Below, in pieces: positions 8,957 to 19,934 of a stretch of 64,000 nt of DNA. Made by a program: the position numbers and the translations under genes. This DNA comes from Thauera sp. (GTDB lineage: Bacteria; Pseudomonadota; Gammaproteobacteria; Burkholderiales; Rhodocyclaceae). The stretch is taken from positions 310,001 through 374,000 of the forward strand of contig JACKMB010000005.1 of the NCBI GenBank assembly GCA_024235615.1. The letters are read 5' to 3'. The notes beneath the pieces were generated by a model that was not told the origin of the DNA, did no database searches, and saw only the letters and a list, made by a program, of their open reading frames with translations. Numbering within the stretch: position 1 is the stretch's first letter; every line of letters begins with the position of its first letter.

Positions 8957-9601
8957 TCAGGGTGCGTTTTGTCCCGGCTCTCGCTGCGACTCCGACGCTG
9001 CCTCGCCCGCCGCCAGCTCGTCGCCGCATCGTCCATCCGAAGCGTCCGCGGCTTGCGCCGACCTTCCCTGCGCGGAAGCGGCCTCCGCCGCAGTAGCCGC
9101 CTGCCCCCCTTCGTGGTCGACGGGCACCGCGTCGACGAGCTCCGTCGCGCCATCGGGAGCGGGTCCTGCCGCGGCGTCGTCCGCCAGCCATTCGCGCGCA
9201 TGCTGGAGCTTGGCCAGGATCTCCGGCGGGATCGGGTCGGGCCGGGAGTAGTCGTCGATGTAGATGTCCAGCCCGTCCATCTGGTTGAAGTGCGGGTCGG
9301 AGAACAGCTTGTGCAGGGCCTTGCGGCGCAGCGCCTCGCTCACCTCGTCCTTCAGGAAGGCGGTGAAGTCCGAAGACAGCGACAGACTCTCGACCGGCGG
9401 CAAGCCCGCCTCGGCCGCGGCGCCCGCCAGCGTCTCCGCCGAGGCAGCTCCATCCGGAGCGGCGGGCACGACCGAAAGCGGATCCGCAGCCTCCGACCGC
9501 AGCGGCGCGGGCGACTCGCCCGCCACCGGCACCACGGCCTCGGCCTGTGCCACCGCGGCGAGCTTGCGCCGCGACCAGCGCGAGAGAAAACCGCCGCTCA
9601 C
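8957..9601 (-). CDS. DUF3306 protein
   Basis: This 214-residue protein starts with GTG at 9601, overlapping the TGA of the DUF3305 gene as GTGA. The N-terminus, GGFLSRWSRRK, and the core with SDFTAFLKDEVSEALRRKA and LHKLFSDPHFNQMDGLD are the DUF3306 hallmark; a low-complexity Ala/Pro/Glu tail fills the last ~70 residues. DUF3305 and DUF3306 genes are found next to formate dehydrogenases in Alpha- and Betaproteobacteria, so a role in maturation is likely, but no biochemical function is known. Immediately after the stop is a perfect 15-bp palindrome. Confidence 0.88.
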   Translation of the reverse strand: MSGGFLSRWSRRKLAAVAQAEAVVPVAGESPAPLRSEAADPLSVVPAAPDGAASAETLAGAAAEAGLPPVESLSLSSDFTAFLKDEVSEALRRKALHKLFSDPHFNQMDGLDIYIDDYSRPDPIPPEILAKLQHAREWLADDAAAGPAPDGATELVDAVPVDHEGGQAATAAEAASAQGRSAQAADASDGRCGDELAAGEAASESQREPGQNAP

Positions 9602-10065
9602 GCCCGCCTCCGGTCCAGCCCGAGCGGATCGTTGCGCTTCGCCTTCTTCTTGGGCTCCGGCTTGTAGTGGATGTTCACGAAATCCCCCACCCAGTCGGCG
9701 ATCTCGCGCGGCATCGCCACCCCATCGACCTGCTCGCCCGAGTCCAGCCAGCGCGCCGCCTCGCCGTAGCTCACCGACACCGTCGCCGGCCGGGCGAACT
9801 CGCCGTCCATGCGCCACAGCACGAAGACCTTGGGGATGGGCGCGGAAAGGTTGGCGAAGTAGTTTTCCGCCTCGTCGCGGAAGAGCTCGAGCGCGAAGCC
9901 CCCGCAGCGCCACTGGCTGCGCTCGGGCTCGTCGACGATGCGGCGCGGCGCCGGCTCGGCGTCGTCGAAGGCCGGCACCACCCCCACCGCCTCCCAGGCG
10001 GCGTCGACCCAGGGGTTGTTCAGGCGGCGGCGCTCCATGATCACCGCGATGGGGAATTCTTTCAT
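9598..10065 (-). CDS. DUF3305 protein, first gene of the formate dehydrogenase operon
   Basis: This 155-residue soluble protein begins MKEFPIAVIMERR, then NNPWVDAAWEAVGV, followed by a WRCGGFALELFRDEAENYFANL segment in which a Cys is present; this arrangement is that of DUF3305. It ends with a Lys-rich stretch. It precedes and overlaps the DUF3306 gene (GTGA), so the two are translated together. The family co-occurs with formate dehydrogenase genes; function unknown. The start is supported by its conserved N-terminus and by GGAAAGG-like bases upstream. Confidence 0.88.
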   Translation of the reverse strand: MKEFPIAVIMERRRLNNPWVDAAWEAVGVVPAFDDAEPAPRRIVDEPERSQWRCGGFALELFRDEAENYFANLSAPIPKVFVLWRMDGEFARPATVSVSYGEAARWLDSGEQVDGVAMPREIADWVGDFVNIHYKPEPKKKAKRNDPLGLDRRRA

Positions 10066-10089
10066 CGTGCTGCACCCGGAAAGGAAGGC

Positions 10090-10104
10090 CTATGTCTTTC
10101 ATAG
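10090..10104. promoter_or_regulatory. Inverted repeat ahead of the formate dehydrogenase operon
   Basis: CTATGTCTTTCATAG (5-bp arms, 5-bp spacer) lies 25 bp upstream of the DUF3305 start, in the leader or promoter region of the minus-strand operon. A TATGCT hexamer (10103-10108, minus) next to it could be a -10 box, but no good -35 is visible. It may be an operator or an mRNA hairpin. Confidence 0.35.
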
Positions 10105-10175
10105 CATACGTGCCCGCCCGGCAGCGCGCGACCGTGGAAACCCGCGGCGGCGACCCCGGCGACAAAGGCGCCGCT

Positions 10176-10449
10176 TTCGCGCCTGCCGGCGCTCCTGCAT
10201 GAACCATCACGCGGCCCCGATGCACGGGCGGCGGAAGCGGCGACGGCCTCTGTAGGAGCTGCGGAGGTGGCGACGCCCTCTGTAGGAGCTGCGGCAGCTG
10301 CGAACCCGGCGGCCCGGCAAGCGACGCGCGTGCAGGGCTCCACCGCCGCCTTCGCGCCTGCCGGCGCTCCTACAGGAACCATCACGCGGCCCCGAGGCAC
10401 GGGCGGCGGAAGCGGCGACGGCCTTTGCAGGAGCGGCGGCAGCCGCGAA
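10176..10449. repeat. REP cluster between the formate dehydrogenase operon and fdhD
   Basis: Five REP-like palindromes occupy most of the 494-bp divergent intergenic region: inverted GCGCC-type copies at 10176-10198 and 10351-10373, and direct GCGGC-type or degenerate copies at 10252-10273, 10282-10304 and 10427-10449. Each has a GTAGGAGC-like head, a GGCA-loop stem and a GAA end. A 55-60-bp spacer (10200-10255 and 10374-10430) is present twice, so part of the cluster arose by duplication. No gene is seen here. Confidence 0.85.
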
Positions 10450-10522
10450 CAGGGCGTTCCGACACGGGACGCGCGTGCCCGCATGCAGACCGCCACCATC
10501 CATGCAGCGCGAGACTTGCGGC

Positions 10523-10528
10523 TACAAT
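10523..10528 (+). promoter_or_regulatory. Possible -10 box for fdhD
   Basis: TACAAT lies 32 bp upstream of the fdhD ATG, a position that would give a leader of about 25 nt. No convincing -35 hexamer is found at 16-18 bp, so this is tentative. Confidence 0.3.
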
Positions 10529-10559
10529 CGACCGCTCACGCATCCCCGGCCGTGCCCCG

Positions 10560-11426
10560 ATGACTCCTCCCGAACGCCCCCTGCTGAGCCAGGCCAGCCG
10601 TCCGCTCACCATCGACATCCCCGCGGTGAACGAACGCGGCGAGACGGTGCCGACCTCGATCGCCGGCGAGCACCCGCTCACCCTCTACGTCGACAAGCGC
10701 GAGATCGTCACGCTGATGACGCTCGGCGCCGCACCCGAGGCGCTCGCCATCGGCTGGCTGCGCAACCAGCGCCTGGTGCGCAGCCTCGACGAGATCGCCG
10801 CCGTGCAGGTGGACTGGGAGACCGACGCGGTTGTCGTCACCACCCGCGCCGGCATGCAGGACGCCGAGCGCAAGCTCGGCAGCCGCACCGTCACCACCGG
10901 CTGCGGGCAGGGCACGGTGTTCGGCGGGCTGATGGACGAGATCGACCAGGTGCGCCTGCCGCACGACCGCCACCTCCGCCAATCCACGCTCTACGCCCTC
11001 ATGGACGCCGTGCGCCACCACGAGTCCATCTACAAGCAGGCCGGCGCCGTGCACGGCTGCGCGCTCGCCCGGGCCACGCCCGGCGGCTGCGAGATCCTGA
11101 TGTTCTTCGAGGACGTCGGCCGCCACAACGCGGTGGACGCGATCGCTGGCCAGATGTGGCTCGACGCCCTCGACGGCGCCGACAAGATCTTCTACACCAC
11201 CGGCCGGCTCACCTCCGAGATGGTGATCAAGACCGCGCAGATGGGCATTCCCTTCCTCGTCTCGCGCTCCGGCCTCACCCACATGGGCTGGCAGATCGCA
11301 CAGAAGATCGGCCTCACCATGATCGGCCGCGCCCAGGGCAAGCACTACCTGCTGTTTTCCGGCGCGGACCGCTTCGAGCGCGACTGCAGCGCGCCCACAC
11401 ACGAAGACGAGACCACCCCACGATGA
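10560..11426 (+). CDS. fdhD: FdhD, formate dehydrogenase accessory sulfurtransferase
   Basis: FdhD moves sulfur from a cysteine desulfurase to the bis-MGD cofactor of formate dehydrogenase, without which the enzyme is inactive. The 288-residue product shows the conserved FEDVGRHNAVDAIAG and YTTGRLTSEMV blocks. The reactive-Cys loop reads TTGCGQGTVFG, so only Cys115 is present where E. coli has a CxxC pair; this is a real difference in the sequence. The ATG at 10560 was chosen since conservation begins there, although an in-frame start exists far upstream. It overlaps mobA as ATGA. It is divergent from its target operon. Confidence 0.95.
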   Translation: MTPPERPLLSQASRPLTIDIPAVNERGETVPTSIAGEHPLTLYVDKREIVTLMTLGAAPEALAIGWLRNQRLVRSLDEIAAVQVDWETDAVVVTTRAGMQDAERKLGSRTVTTGCGQGTVFGGLMDEIDQVRLPHDRHLRQSTLYALMDAVRHHESIYKQAGAVHGCALARATPGGCEILMFFEDVGRHNAVDAIAGQMWLDALDGADKIFYTTGRLTSEMVIKTAQMGIPFLVSRSGLTHMGWQIAQKIGLTMIGRAQGKHYLLFSGADRFERDCSAPTHEDETTPR

Positions 11427-12049
11427 ACCCAACCACCTCCCCCCGCCCCGCCGACCGCCGCATCACCGGGGTGCTGCTCGCCGGCGGCCAGGGCAGCCGC
11501 ATGGGCGGCGTGGACAAGGGCCTGGTCGAACTCGCCGGGCGGCCGATGGCGGCACACGCGCTGGCGCGCCTCGCCCCCCAGGTCGACGAGCTGATCATCA
11601 ACGCCAACCAGAACCCGTCGGCGTGGCAGGCCTTCGGTCATCCGGTGTTCGGCGACGACATCGGCGGCTTCGCCGGCCCGCTCGCCGGCCTGCACGCGGC
11701 GCTCGTGCGCGCCCGCCACCCGCTCGTGGTGACCGCGCCCTGCGACTCGCCCTTCCTCCCCGCCGACCTCGTCGAGCGCCTCGCCACCGCCTTGCACGCC
11801 GCAGGCGCCCAGCTCGCGGTGGCCAAGACCTTCGACCAGCCGCATCCGGTGTTCTGCCTGTGCCGGCGCGATCTCGCCGAGCACCTCGGCACCTTCCTCG
11901 CCGGCGGCGGCCGCAAGATCGACCGCTGGTACGGCAGCCTGAAGGTGGTCGAGGTCGCCTTCGACGACGAGGAGGCCGCCTTCCGCAACATCAACACCCG
12001 CGACGAACTCGCCGCGGCGGCGAAGGACCTGCCGGCCGGCGCCGCCTGA
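11423..12049 (+). CDS. mobA: MobA, molybdenum cofactor guanylyltransferase
   Basis: MobA joins GMP from GTP to molybdopterin, giving the guanine dinucleotide form that formate dehydrogenase uses. The 208-residue protein has the nucleotidyltransferase signature LLAGGQGSRMGGVDKGL near residues 19-35, a second conserved PCDSPFLP segment and the NINTRDEL end. Length fits the family. Its ATG lies in the TGA of fdhD, so both are translated from one message. Confidence 0.96.
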   Translation: MNPTTSPRPADRRITGVLLAGGQGSRMGGVDKGLVELAGRPMAAHALARLAPQVDELIINANQNPSAWQAFGHPVFGDDIGGFAGPLAGLHAALVRARHPLVVTAPCDSPFLPADLVERLATALHAAGAQLAVAKTFDQPHPVFCLCRRDLAEHLGTFLAGGGRKIDRWYGSLKVVEVAFDDEEAAFRNINTRDELAAAAKDLPAGAA

Positions 12050-12193
12050 GCCGGCGCGCGCACGCCGATGCCGGCCCGCAAGACACCGCCCATCTCGCCT
12101 GCGGCAGCAGCCTGCCTCGCTGACCCGCACGACGCGTCCATCCCGCCCGGTGCGGAACATACGACGCCCGCAAGCTTCTTCGCGGCACAGGGA

Positions 12194-13102
12194 ATGGCGG
12201 AACGGACGCCCGCCGGCCTCCCCGGCCCCTGCCTCGACACGCGCGAGGCGGCCGCCTTCCTGCACCTCAACGAGAAGAAGCTCTACGAGCTCGCCAAGAA
12301 CGGCGAGCTCCCCGCCGCGCGCGTGGGTGGAAAGTGGCTGTTTCCGCGCGCCCTGCTGGAGGAGTGGCTGCTCGAACAGGCGCACGGCGGCGCACTCAGC
12401 GACCGCCTGCTCATCACCGGCAGCGACGATCCGCTGCTGTCAGCCACCGTGGCTGCGCTCGCGCCGGCGCTCGGCGCCGAGGCCTTCGTCGCCTACAGCC
12501 CCACCGGGACCCTGGCCGGACTGGAGCTGCTCGCCCGCCGCCGCGCCAACGTGTGCGCCCTGCACTGGGGCGGTGTCGAGCACAGCGTCCAGCAGCACGC
12601 CATGCTGCTGCGCCGCTTCGGCCCGCACCGCAAGTGGGCGCTGGTGCGCCTGGCGCTGCGCGAGCAGGGGGTGATCCTGCGCCGCGGCCTGCAGGTCGAC
12701 GGCATCGAGACGCTCGCCGCCTTCGACTACCGCTGGGCGATGCGCCAGCCCGGCGCGGGCTCGGCGCACTTCCTCGAATCCGCCCTCGCCGGCCGCGGCT
12801 TCTCCGCCGCCGACTGCAGCGCGGTCGCGACCGCCCACACCGAGCGCGAGGCCGCCGCCGTGGTCGCGCGCGAGGACGCCGACTGCGCGCCCGGCACGCG
12901 CGCCGCGGCCACCGAGTTCGGGCTGGGCTTCCTGCCCCTGGGCTGGGAGGCCTTCGACCTCGCGCTGCCACGCGAGATCCTCTTCCGCCGCCTGTTCCAG
13001 GACCTGCTCTCCGCCTGCGCCAGCCCGTCGGCCCGCGCCCTCGCCCAGCGCCTCGGCGGCTACGACCTGGCACCGCTGGGCAAGATCATCGGCCTGGACT
13101 GA
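12194..13102 (+). CDS. Helix-turn-helix regulator with a binding-protein-like effector domain
   Basis: An excisionase/MerR-like helix-turn-helix (LDTREAAAFLHLNEKKLYELA, then a wing with VGGKWLFPRALLEEWL) is followed by about 220 residues resembling a type-2 periplasmic substrate-binding domain. Such one-component regulators in other bacteria sit beside molybdate or tungstate uptake and molybdoenzyme genes. Here it follows mobA in the same direction, so it may sense molybdate, tungstate or formate and control this locus (inference). An in-frame ATG at 12068 is possible, but codons between 12068 and 12193 have more A/T in third position than the rest, so the ATG at 12194 is preferred; no Shine-Dalgarno is ideal. 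Confidence 0.75.
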   Translation: MAERTPAGLPGPCLDTREAAAFLHLNEKKLYELAKNGELPAARVGGKWLFPRALLEEWLLEQAHGGALSDRLLITGSDDPLLSATVAALAPALGAEAFVAYSPTGTLAGLELLARRRANVCALHWGGVEHSVQQHAMLLRRFGPHRKWALVRLALREQGVILRRGLQVDGIETLAAFDYRWAMRQPGAGSAHFLESALAGRGFSAADCSAVATAHTEREAAAVVAREDADCAPGTRAAATEFGLGFLPLGWEAFDLALPREILFRRLFQDLLSACASPSARALAQRLGGYDLAPLGKIIGLD

Positions 13103-13246
13103 GCCACCGCCGAAGACCGCTCGGGGGGGCGCGATCGGACGACGCCCCGGCGATGGGCGCCGTCCGCAACACGGACCGCCGCTTCGCGCCGGCCGGCGCG
13201 AACGCGGTGAGTTCCCGTCACCCGCGTCGCCTGCGGCACGGCCGTC

Positions 13247-13412
13247 TTCGCGGCTGCCGCCGCTCCTACGGAGACCGTCGCCGCTGCCGCGGCCCGTGCC
13301 TTGGGGGCGCGTGATGTCTCATGTAGGAGCGCCGGCAGGCGCGAATGCAGCGCGGGAGCAGGAACCCGGGTCCTTGCCGGACCACCCCGTCCGCGGCTAC
13401 CGCCGCGCCTAC
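13247..13412. repeat. REP cluster between the regulator and mobB
   Basis: The 306-bp gap between the convergent genes contains a GCGGC-type REP in inverse orientation (13247-13269), a GCGCC-type REP (13323-13345) and a degenerate copy on the minus strand (13390-13412) whose GTAGG head includes the TAG stop of mobB. REP pairs between convergent genes often slow or end transcription (established for such elements in general). No other feature is seen. Confidence 0.8.
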
Positions 13413-13920
13413 CGGGCGGAGCGGGCGCCGGTGCGCAGCCCGAGGTGCTCGACGATGAAATCCGCCACCGCCTCGGGATCGTTGATGTCGAGCCGGGGGA
13501 GCGCACTCTCCACAGGCATGTCGGTCGCCAACGCGACGATCCAGGGATCGTGCGGATGCAGCAGGGGCTCGCCGACCACGCTGCGCCAGACCTCGATCTT
13601 TGGAATCGCCGCGCGCTTGAAGCCCTCGACCAGCACCAGGTCGCACGGCCCGAGGTGGCCGAGCAGCTCGTCGAGGCCGGCCTCGGGCGCGCCGCGCAGC
13701 TCGCGCGTCAGCGACCAGCGCTGGTCCGAGCTCACCATGACCTCGCGGCAGCCGGCCCGGCGATGGCGCCAGGAGTCCTTGCCGGCATGGTCGATATCGA
13801 AGCTGTGGTGGGCGTGCTTGACCAGCGACACCACCAGGCCGCGCGCGCTCAGCGCCGCGATCACCTGCTCGACCAGCGTCGTCTTGCCGCTGCCGGACCA
13901 GCCGGCGAAACCCATCACTT

Positions 13921-13924
<4 letters not shown>
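13409..13924 (-). CDS. mobB: MobB, molybdopterin-guanine dinucleotide adapter
   Basis: This 171-residue P-loop GTP-binding protein helps MobA form the guanine dinucleotide cofactor. It begins MKVMGFAGWSGSGKTTLVEQ, with the Walker A motif at residues 8-15, followed by SLVKHAHHSFDID with its conserved His residues, and VLVEGFKRAAIPKIEV, all typical of MobB. The ATG overlaps the stop of the kinase gene upstream (ATGA). The stop codon TAG is supplied by a degenerate REP palindrome. Co-transcription with a two-component system is unusual for mobB. Confidence 0.95.
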
Positions 13925-16002
<2,078 letters not shown>

Positions 16003-16066
16003 CGCCACGCCCCCGCGCAAGCGCCTGCCGTGCGGCGCGACCTGCCCGCCCCGACCCTCGCCACGC

Positions 16067-17542
<1,476 letters not shown>

Positions 17543-17544
17543 GC

Positions 17545-17955
17545 TCAGAAGGGCTTCAGCACCACGAGGAACACCACCACGAACAGCACCAGCACGGGGA
17601 TCTCGTTGAAATAGCGGTACCACACGTGGCTGCGCGTGTTGCGTCCTTCGGCGAAGGCGCGCATCAGGCGGCCGCAATACAGGTGGTAGGCGATCAGGAA
17701 CACCACCAGCAGGGTCTTCGCGTGCAGCCAGCCACCTGCGAAGCCGTAGCCGAACCACAGCCACAGGCCGAGGCCCACGGCGAGGATGCCGAGCGGGGTC
17801 ATGAAGCGGTAGAGCTTCATCTCCATCATGGCCAGGCGATCGCGGGTGGCGGCGTCCTCGACCATGGCGTGGTTGACGAAGAGGCGCGGCAGGTAGAAGA
17901 GGCCGGCAAACCAGCTCACGACGAAGACGATGTGAAAGGCCTTGAGGGTCAGCAT
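17545..17955 (-). CDS. hemJ: HemJ-like protoporphyrinogen IX oxidase (CopD family)
   Basis: This 136-residue integral membrane protein has four predicted helices. The conserved His of [22 protein letters not shown] (residue 8) and Lys of LHAKTLLV match the heme-binding HemJ family, which oxidises protoporphyrinogen IX in heme synthesis. The related CopD family is similar, so the enzyme call rests on length and these residues. It sits between an NAD-binding protein gene (52 bp upstream) and the regulator gene (2 bp downstream), all on the minus strand. Confidence 0.85.
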   Translation of the reverse strand: MLTLKAFHIVFVVSWFAGLFYLPRLFVNHAMVEDAATRDRLAMMEMKLYRFMTPLGILAVGLGLWLWFGYGFAGGWLHAKTLLVVFLIAYHLYCGRLMRAFAEGRNTRSHVWYRYFNEIPVLVLFVVVFLVVLKPF

Positions 17956-18007
17956 GCGGGGAAGGGCTCCAGGTTCGATCGAAGAGGGTGTCTTGCGGTG
18001 CCGCGGC

Positions 18008-18886
18008 TCAGGCGGCGGGGACGGTCGCGGCTCGCAGCCCGTCGGCCACCGTCGGATAGCGCAAGCGCAGGCGCAGTTCCCGCTTCAGGCGGCGGTTGTC
18101 GAGGCGGCGCGACTCGCTCATGAAGGACAGCGTGAGCGGCGACAGGTGGTGGACGATCTCGGCGCGCGCCATGCGCGGCGGCCGCGCCAGGCCGAAGCGC
18201 TCGGCGACCGCGTCGAAGTATTCGCCCATGCGCAGGCCGGAGTCGTCGCTGGCGTTGTAGGCCCGCCCGGGACCGGCGCGGAACAGCGCCAGGCAGGCGA
18301 TGCGGGCGAGGTCCTCGGCGTGGATGTGGTTGGTGTGCACGTCCTCGTCGGCGGCGAGCACCGGGTCGCCGCGGCGCAGGCGCTCGAGCGGCAGGCGGTC
18401 GGCGGCGTAGATGCCGGGCGCGCGCAGCAGGGCCACGCGCACCTGGTTGCGCCGGCCGAAGGCGCGCAGGCGGCGCTCGGCATCCACCCGCCGGCGGCCG
18501 CGCGCGGTCTGCGCCCGGCACGGCCGCGTCTCGTCCACACGGCCCCCCGCACAATCGCCGTAAACCCCTGTCGTGCTTATGTATACCACCCCCTGTGGTA
18601 GACTCGACCGCCCTGCCAGCGCGGCCAGCAGCCGCGCCATGCGCGGGTCGCCGTGGCCCGTCTGCGGCGGCGGCGCGAAGTGCAGCACCGCGTCGGCGAT
18701 GCCGGCCAGGCGGCGCAGGCTTTGGCGATCGTCGAGGTCGCCCACCACCGGCACCGCGCCGAGTGCGCGCAGTTCGACCGCCGCCTCGGGCTGGCGGACG
18801 AGCGCGAAGACGCGAAAGCGGCGCAACAGCCAGGGCAGCGCGCGGCGGGCGACATCGCCGCTGCCCACGATCAGTATTCTTTTCAT
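18008..18886 (-). CDS. NAD(P)-dependent epimerase/dehydratase-like protein (YeeZ type)
   Basis: This 292-residue Rossmann protein begins KRILIVGSGDVARRALPWLL, which gives the dinucleotide-binding turn, and has the YISTTGVYGD segment typical of atypical short-chain dehydrogenases of the YeeZ group, plus HTNHIHAEDLARI further on. Substrate unknown. It heads the possible operon toward hemJ and is divergent from the flavoprotein reductase gene, with only 21 bp between the two starts, so their promoters overlap the coding parts. It is cytoplasmic; no signal is seen. Confidence 0.85.
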   Translation of the reverse strand: MKRILIVGSGDVARRALPWLLRRFRVFALVRQPEAAVELRALGAVPVVGDLDDRQSLRRLAGIADAVLHFAPPPQTGHGDPRMARLLAALAGRSSLPQGVVYISTTGVYGDCAGGRVDETRPCRAQTARGRRRVDAERRLRAFGRRNQVRVALLRAPGIYAADRLPLERLRRGDPVLAADEDVHTNHIHAEDLARIACLALFRAGPGRAYNASDDSGLRMGEYFDAVAERFGLARPPRMARAEIVHHLSPLTLSFMSESRRLDNRRLKRELRLRLRYPTVADGLRAATVPAA

Positions 18887-18907
18887 CGTTTGATTATCTC
18901 ACGCACC

Positions 18908-19921
18908 ATGAGCCACCGGATTTCCCTCCAGCCCGGCAACCACTCCTTCCAGGCCGACGACGACCAGACCGTGCTCGAGGCCGCGCTCGCCGCCGGCCTG
19001 CTGCTGCCGCACGGCTGCCGCGACGGCGCCTGCGGCGCCTGCAAGGGACGTGTCCTCGAGGGCGAGGTCGAGCACGGCGAGCACTCCTCCGGGGCGCTGA
19101 GCGAGGCCGAGCGCGGCGAGGGCCTGGCGCTGTTCTGCTGCGCGAAGCCGCTCGGCGACCTGGTGGTGCAGGCGCGCAGCGTGACGCGCGCGGGCGACAT
19201 CCAGGTCAAGAGGCTGCCCTGTCGGGTGCAGAAGCTCGAGCGCCTGGCCGAGGACGTGATGCGGATCGAGCTCAAGCTGCCGGCGAGCGAGAACTTCGCC
19301 TTCCGCGCCGGGCAATACATCGACATCCTGCTCGCCGATGGCCAGCGCCGCAGCTTCTCGATCGCCAACCCGCCCCACGATGCGGGTCATCTCGAGCTGC
19401 ACGTGCGCCGCATCGACGGCGGCCGTTTTACCGGCCACGTCTTCGAGACCATGCTGGAGAAGGAGATCCTGCGCTTCGAGGGTCCGCTCGGCAGCTTCTT
19501 CCTGCGCGAGGACTCCCCGCGGCCGATCGTGATGGTGGCGGGCGGCACCGGCTTCGCGCCGATCAAGGGCATCGTCGAGCATGCGATCCGGCTCGGCCTG
19601 CAGCGCCCGATCGCGCTGTACTGGGGCGCGCGCCGGCGCGACGGGCTCTACCTCGACGCGCTCGCGCGCTCATGGGAGGCCGCGCTGCCCGGCCTGCGCT
19701 ACGTGCCGGTGCTCTCCGACGAGCCCTGGGAAGGACGCGTCGGCCTGGTGCATGAGGCGGTGCTCGAGGACTTCGCCGACCTCTCCGCCCACGAGGTCTA
19801 TGCCTGCGGCGCCCCGGCGATGATCGATGCCGCACGCGCCCGCTTCTGCACCGACCGCGGCCTGCCCGAGGACGCCTTCTTCGCCGACGCCTTCACCTTC
19901 GCCCAGCCCTCCACCCGCTGA
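18908..19921 (+). CDS. 2Fe-2S flavoprotein reductase (CDP-6-deoxy-glucoseen reductase-like)
   Basis: A plant-type ferredoxin domain comes first: C-x4-C-x2-C in CRDGACGACKG near residues 37-45 with the fourth Cys in LFCCAKP. It is followed by an FAD domain (RSFSIANPP) and an NAD(P)H domain (VAGGTGFAPIKG, YACGAPAMI). At 337 residues it fits the family annotated as CDP-6-deoxy-delta-3,4-glucoseen reductase or phenol-hydroxylase reductase. It passes electrons from NAD(P)H to an unknown oxygenase or dehydratase partner; none is encoded next to it. The start is set by the ATG 21 bp from the divergent gene. Confidence 0.88.
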   Translation: MSHRISLQPGNHSFQADDDQTVLEAALAAGLLLPHGCRDGACGACKGRVLEGEVEHGEHSSGALSEAERGEGLALFCCAKPLGDLVVQARSVTRAGDIQVKRLPCRVQKLERLAEDVMRIELKLPASENFAFRAGQYIDILLADGQRRSFSIANPPHDAGHLELHVRRIDGGRFTGHVFETMLEKEILRFEGPLGSFFLREDSPRPIVMVAGGTGFAPIKGIVEHAIRLGLQRPIALYWGARRRDGLYLDALARSWEAALPGLRYVPVLSDEPWEGRVGLVHEAVLEDFADLSAHEVYACGAPAMIDAARARFCTDRGLPEDAFFADAFTFAQPSTR

Positions 19922-19934
19922 CCCGGAACGCCCG

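Noticed and set aside
18575-18600. ACCAC-N5-GTGGT inverted repeat with AT-rich flank as a terminator or operator
   Set aside because: It lies in the coding segment for YISTTGVYG of the NAD-binding protein, which is conserved in the family; the pattern is most likely coding.
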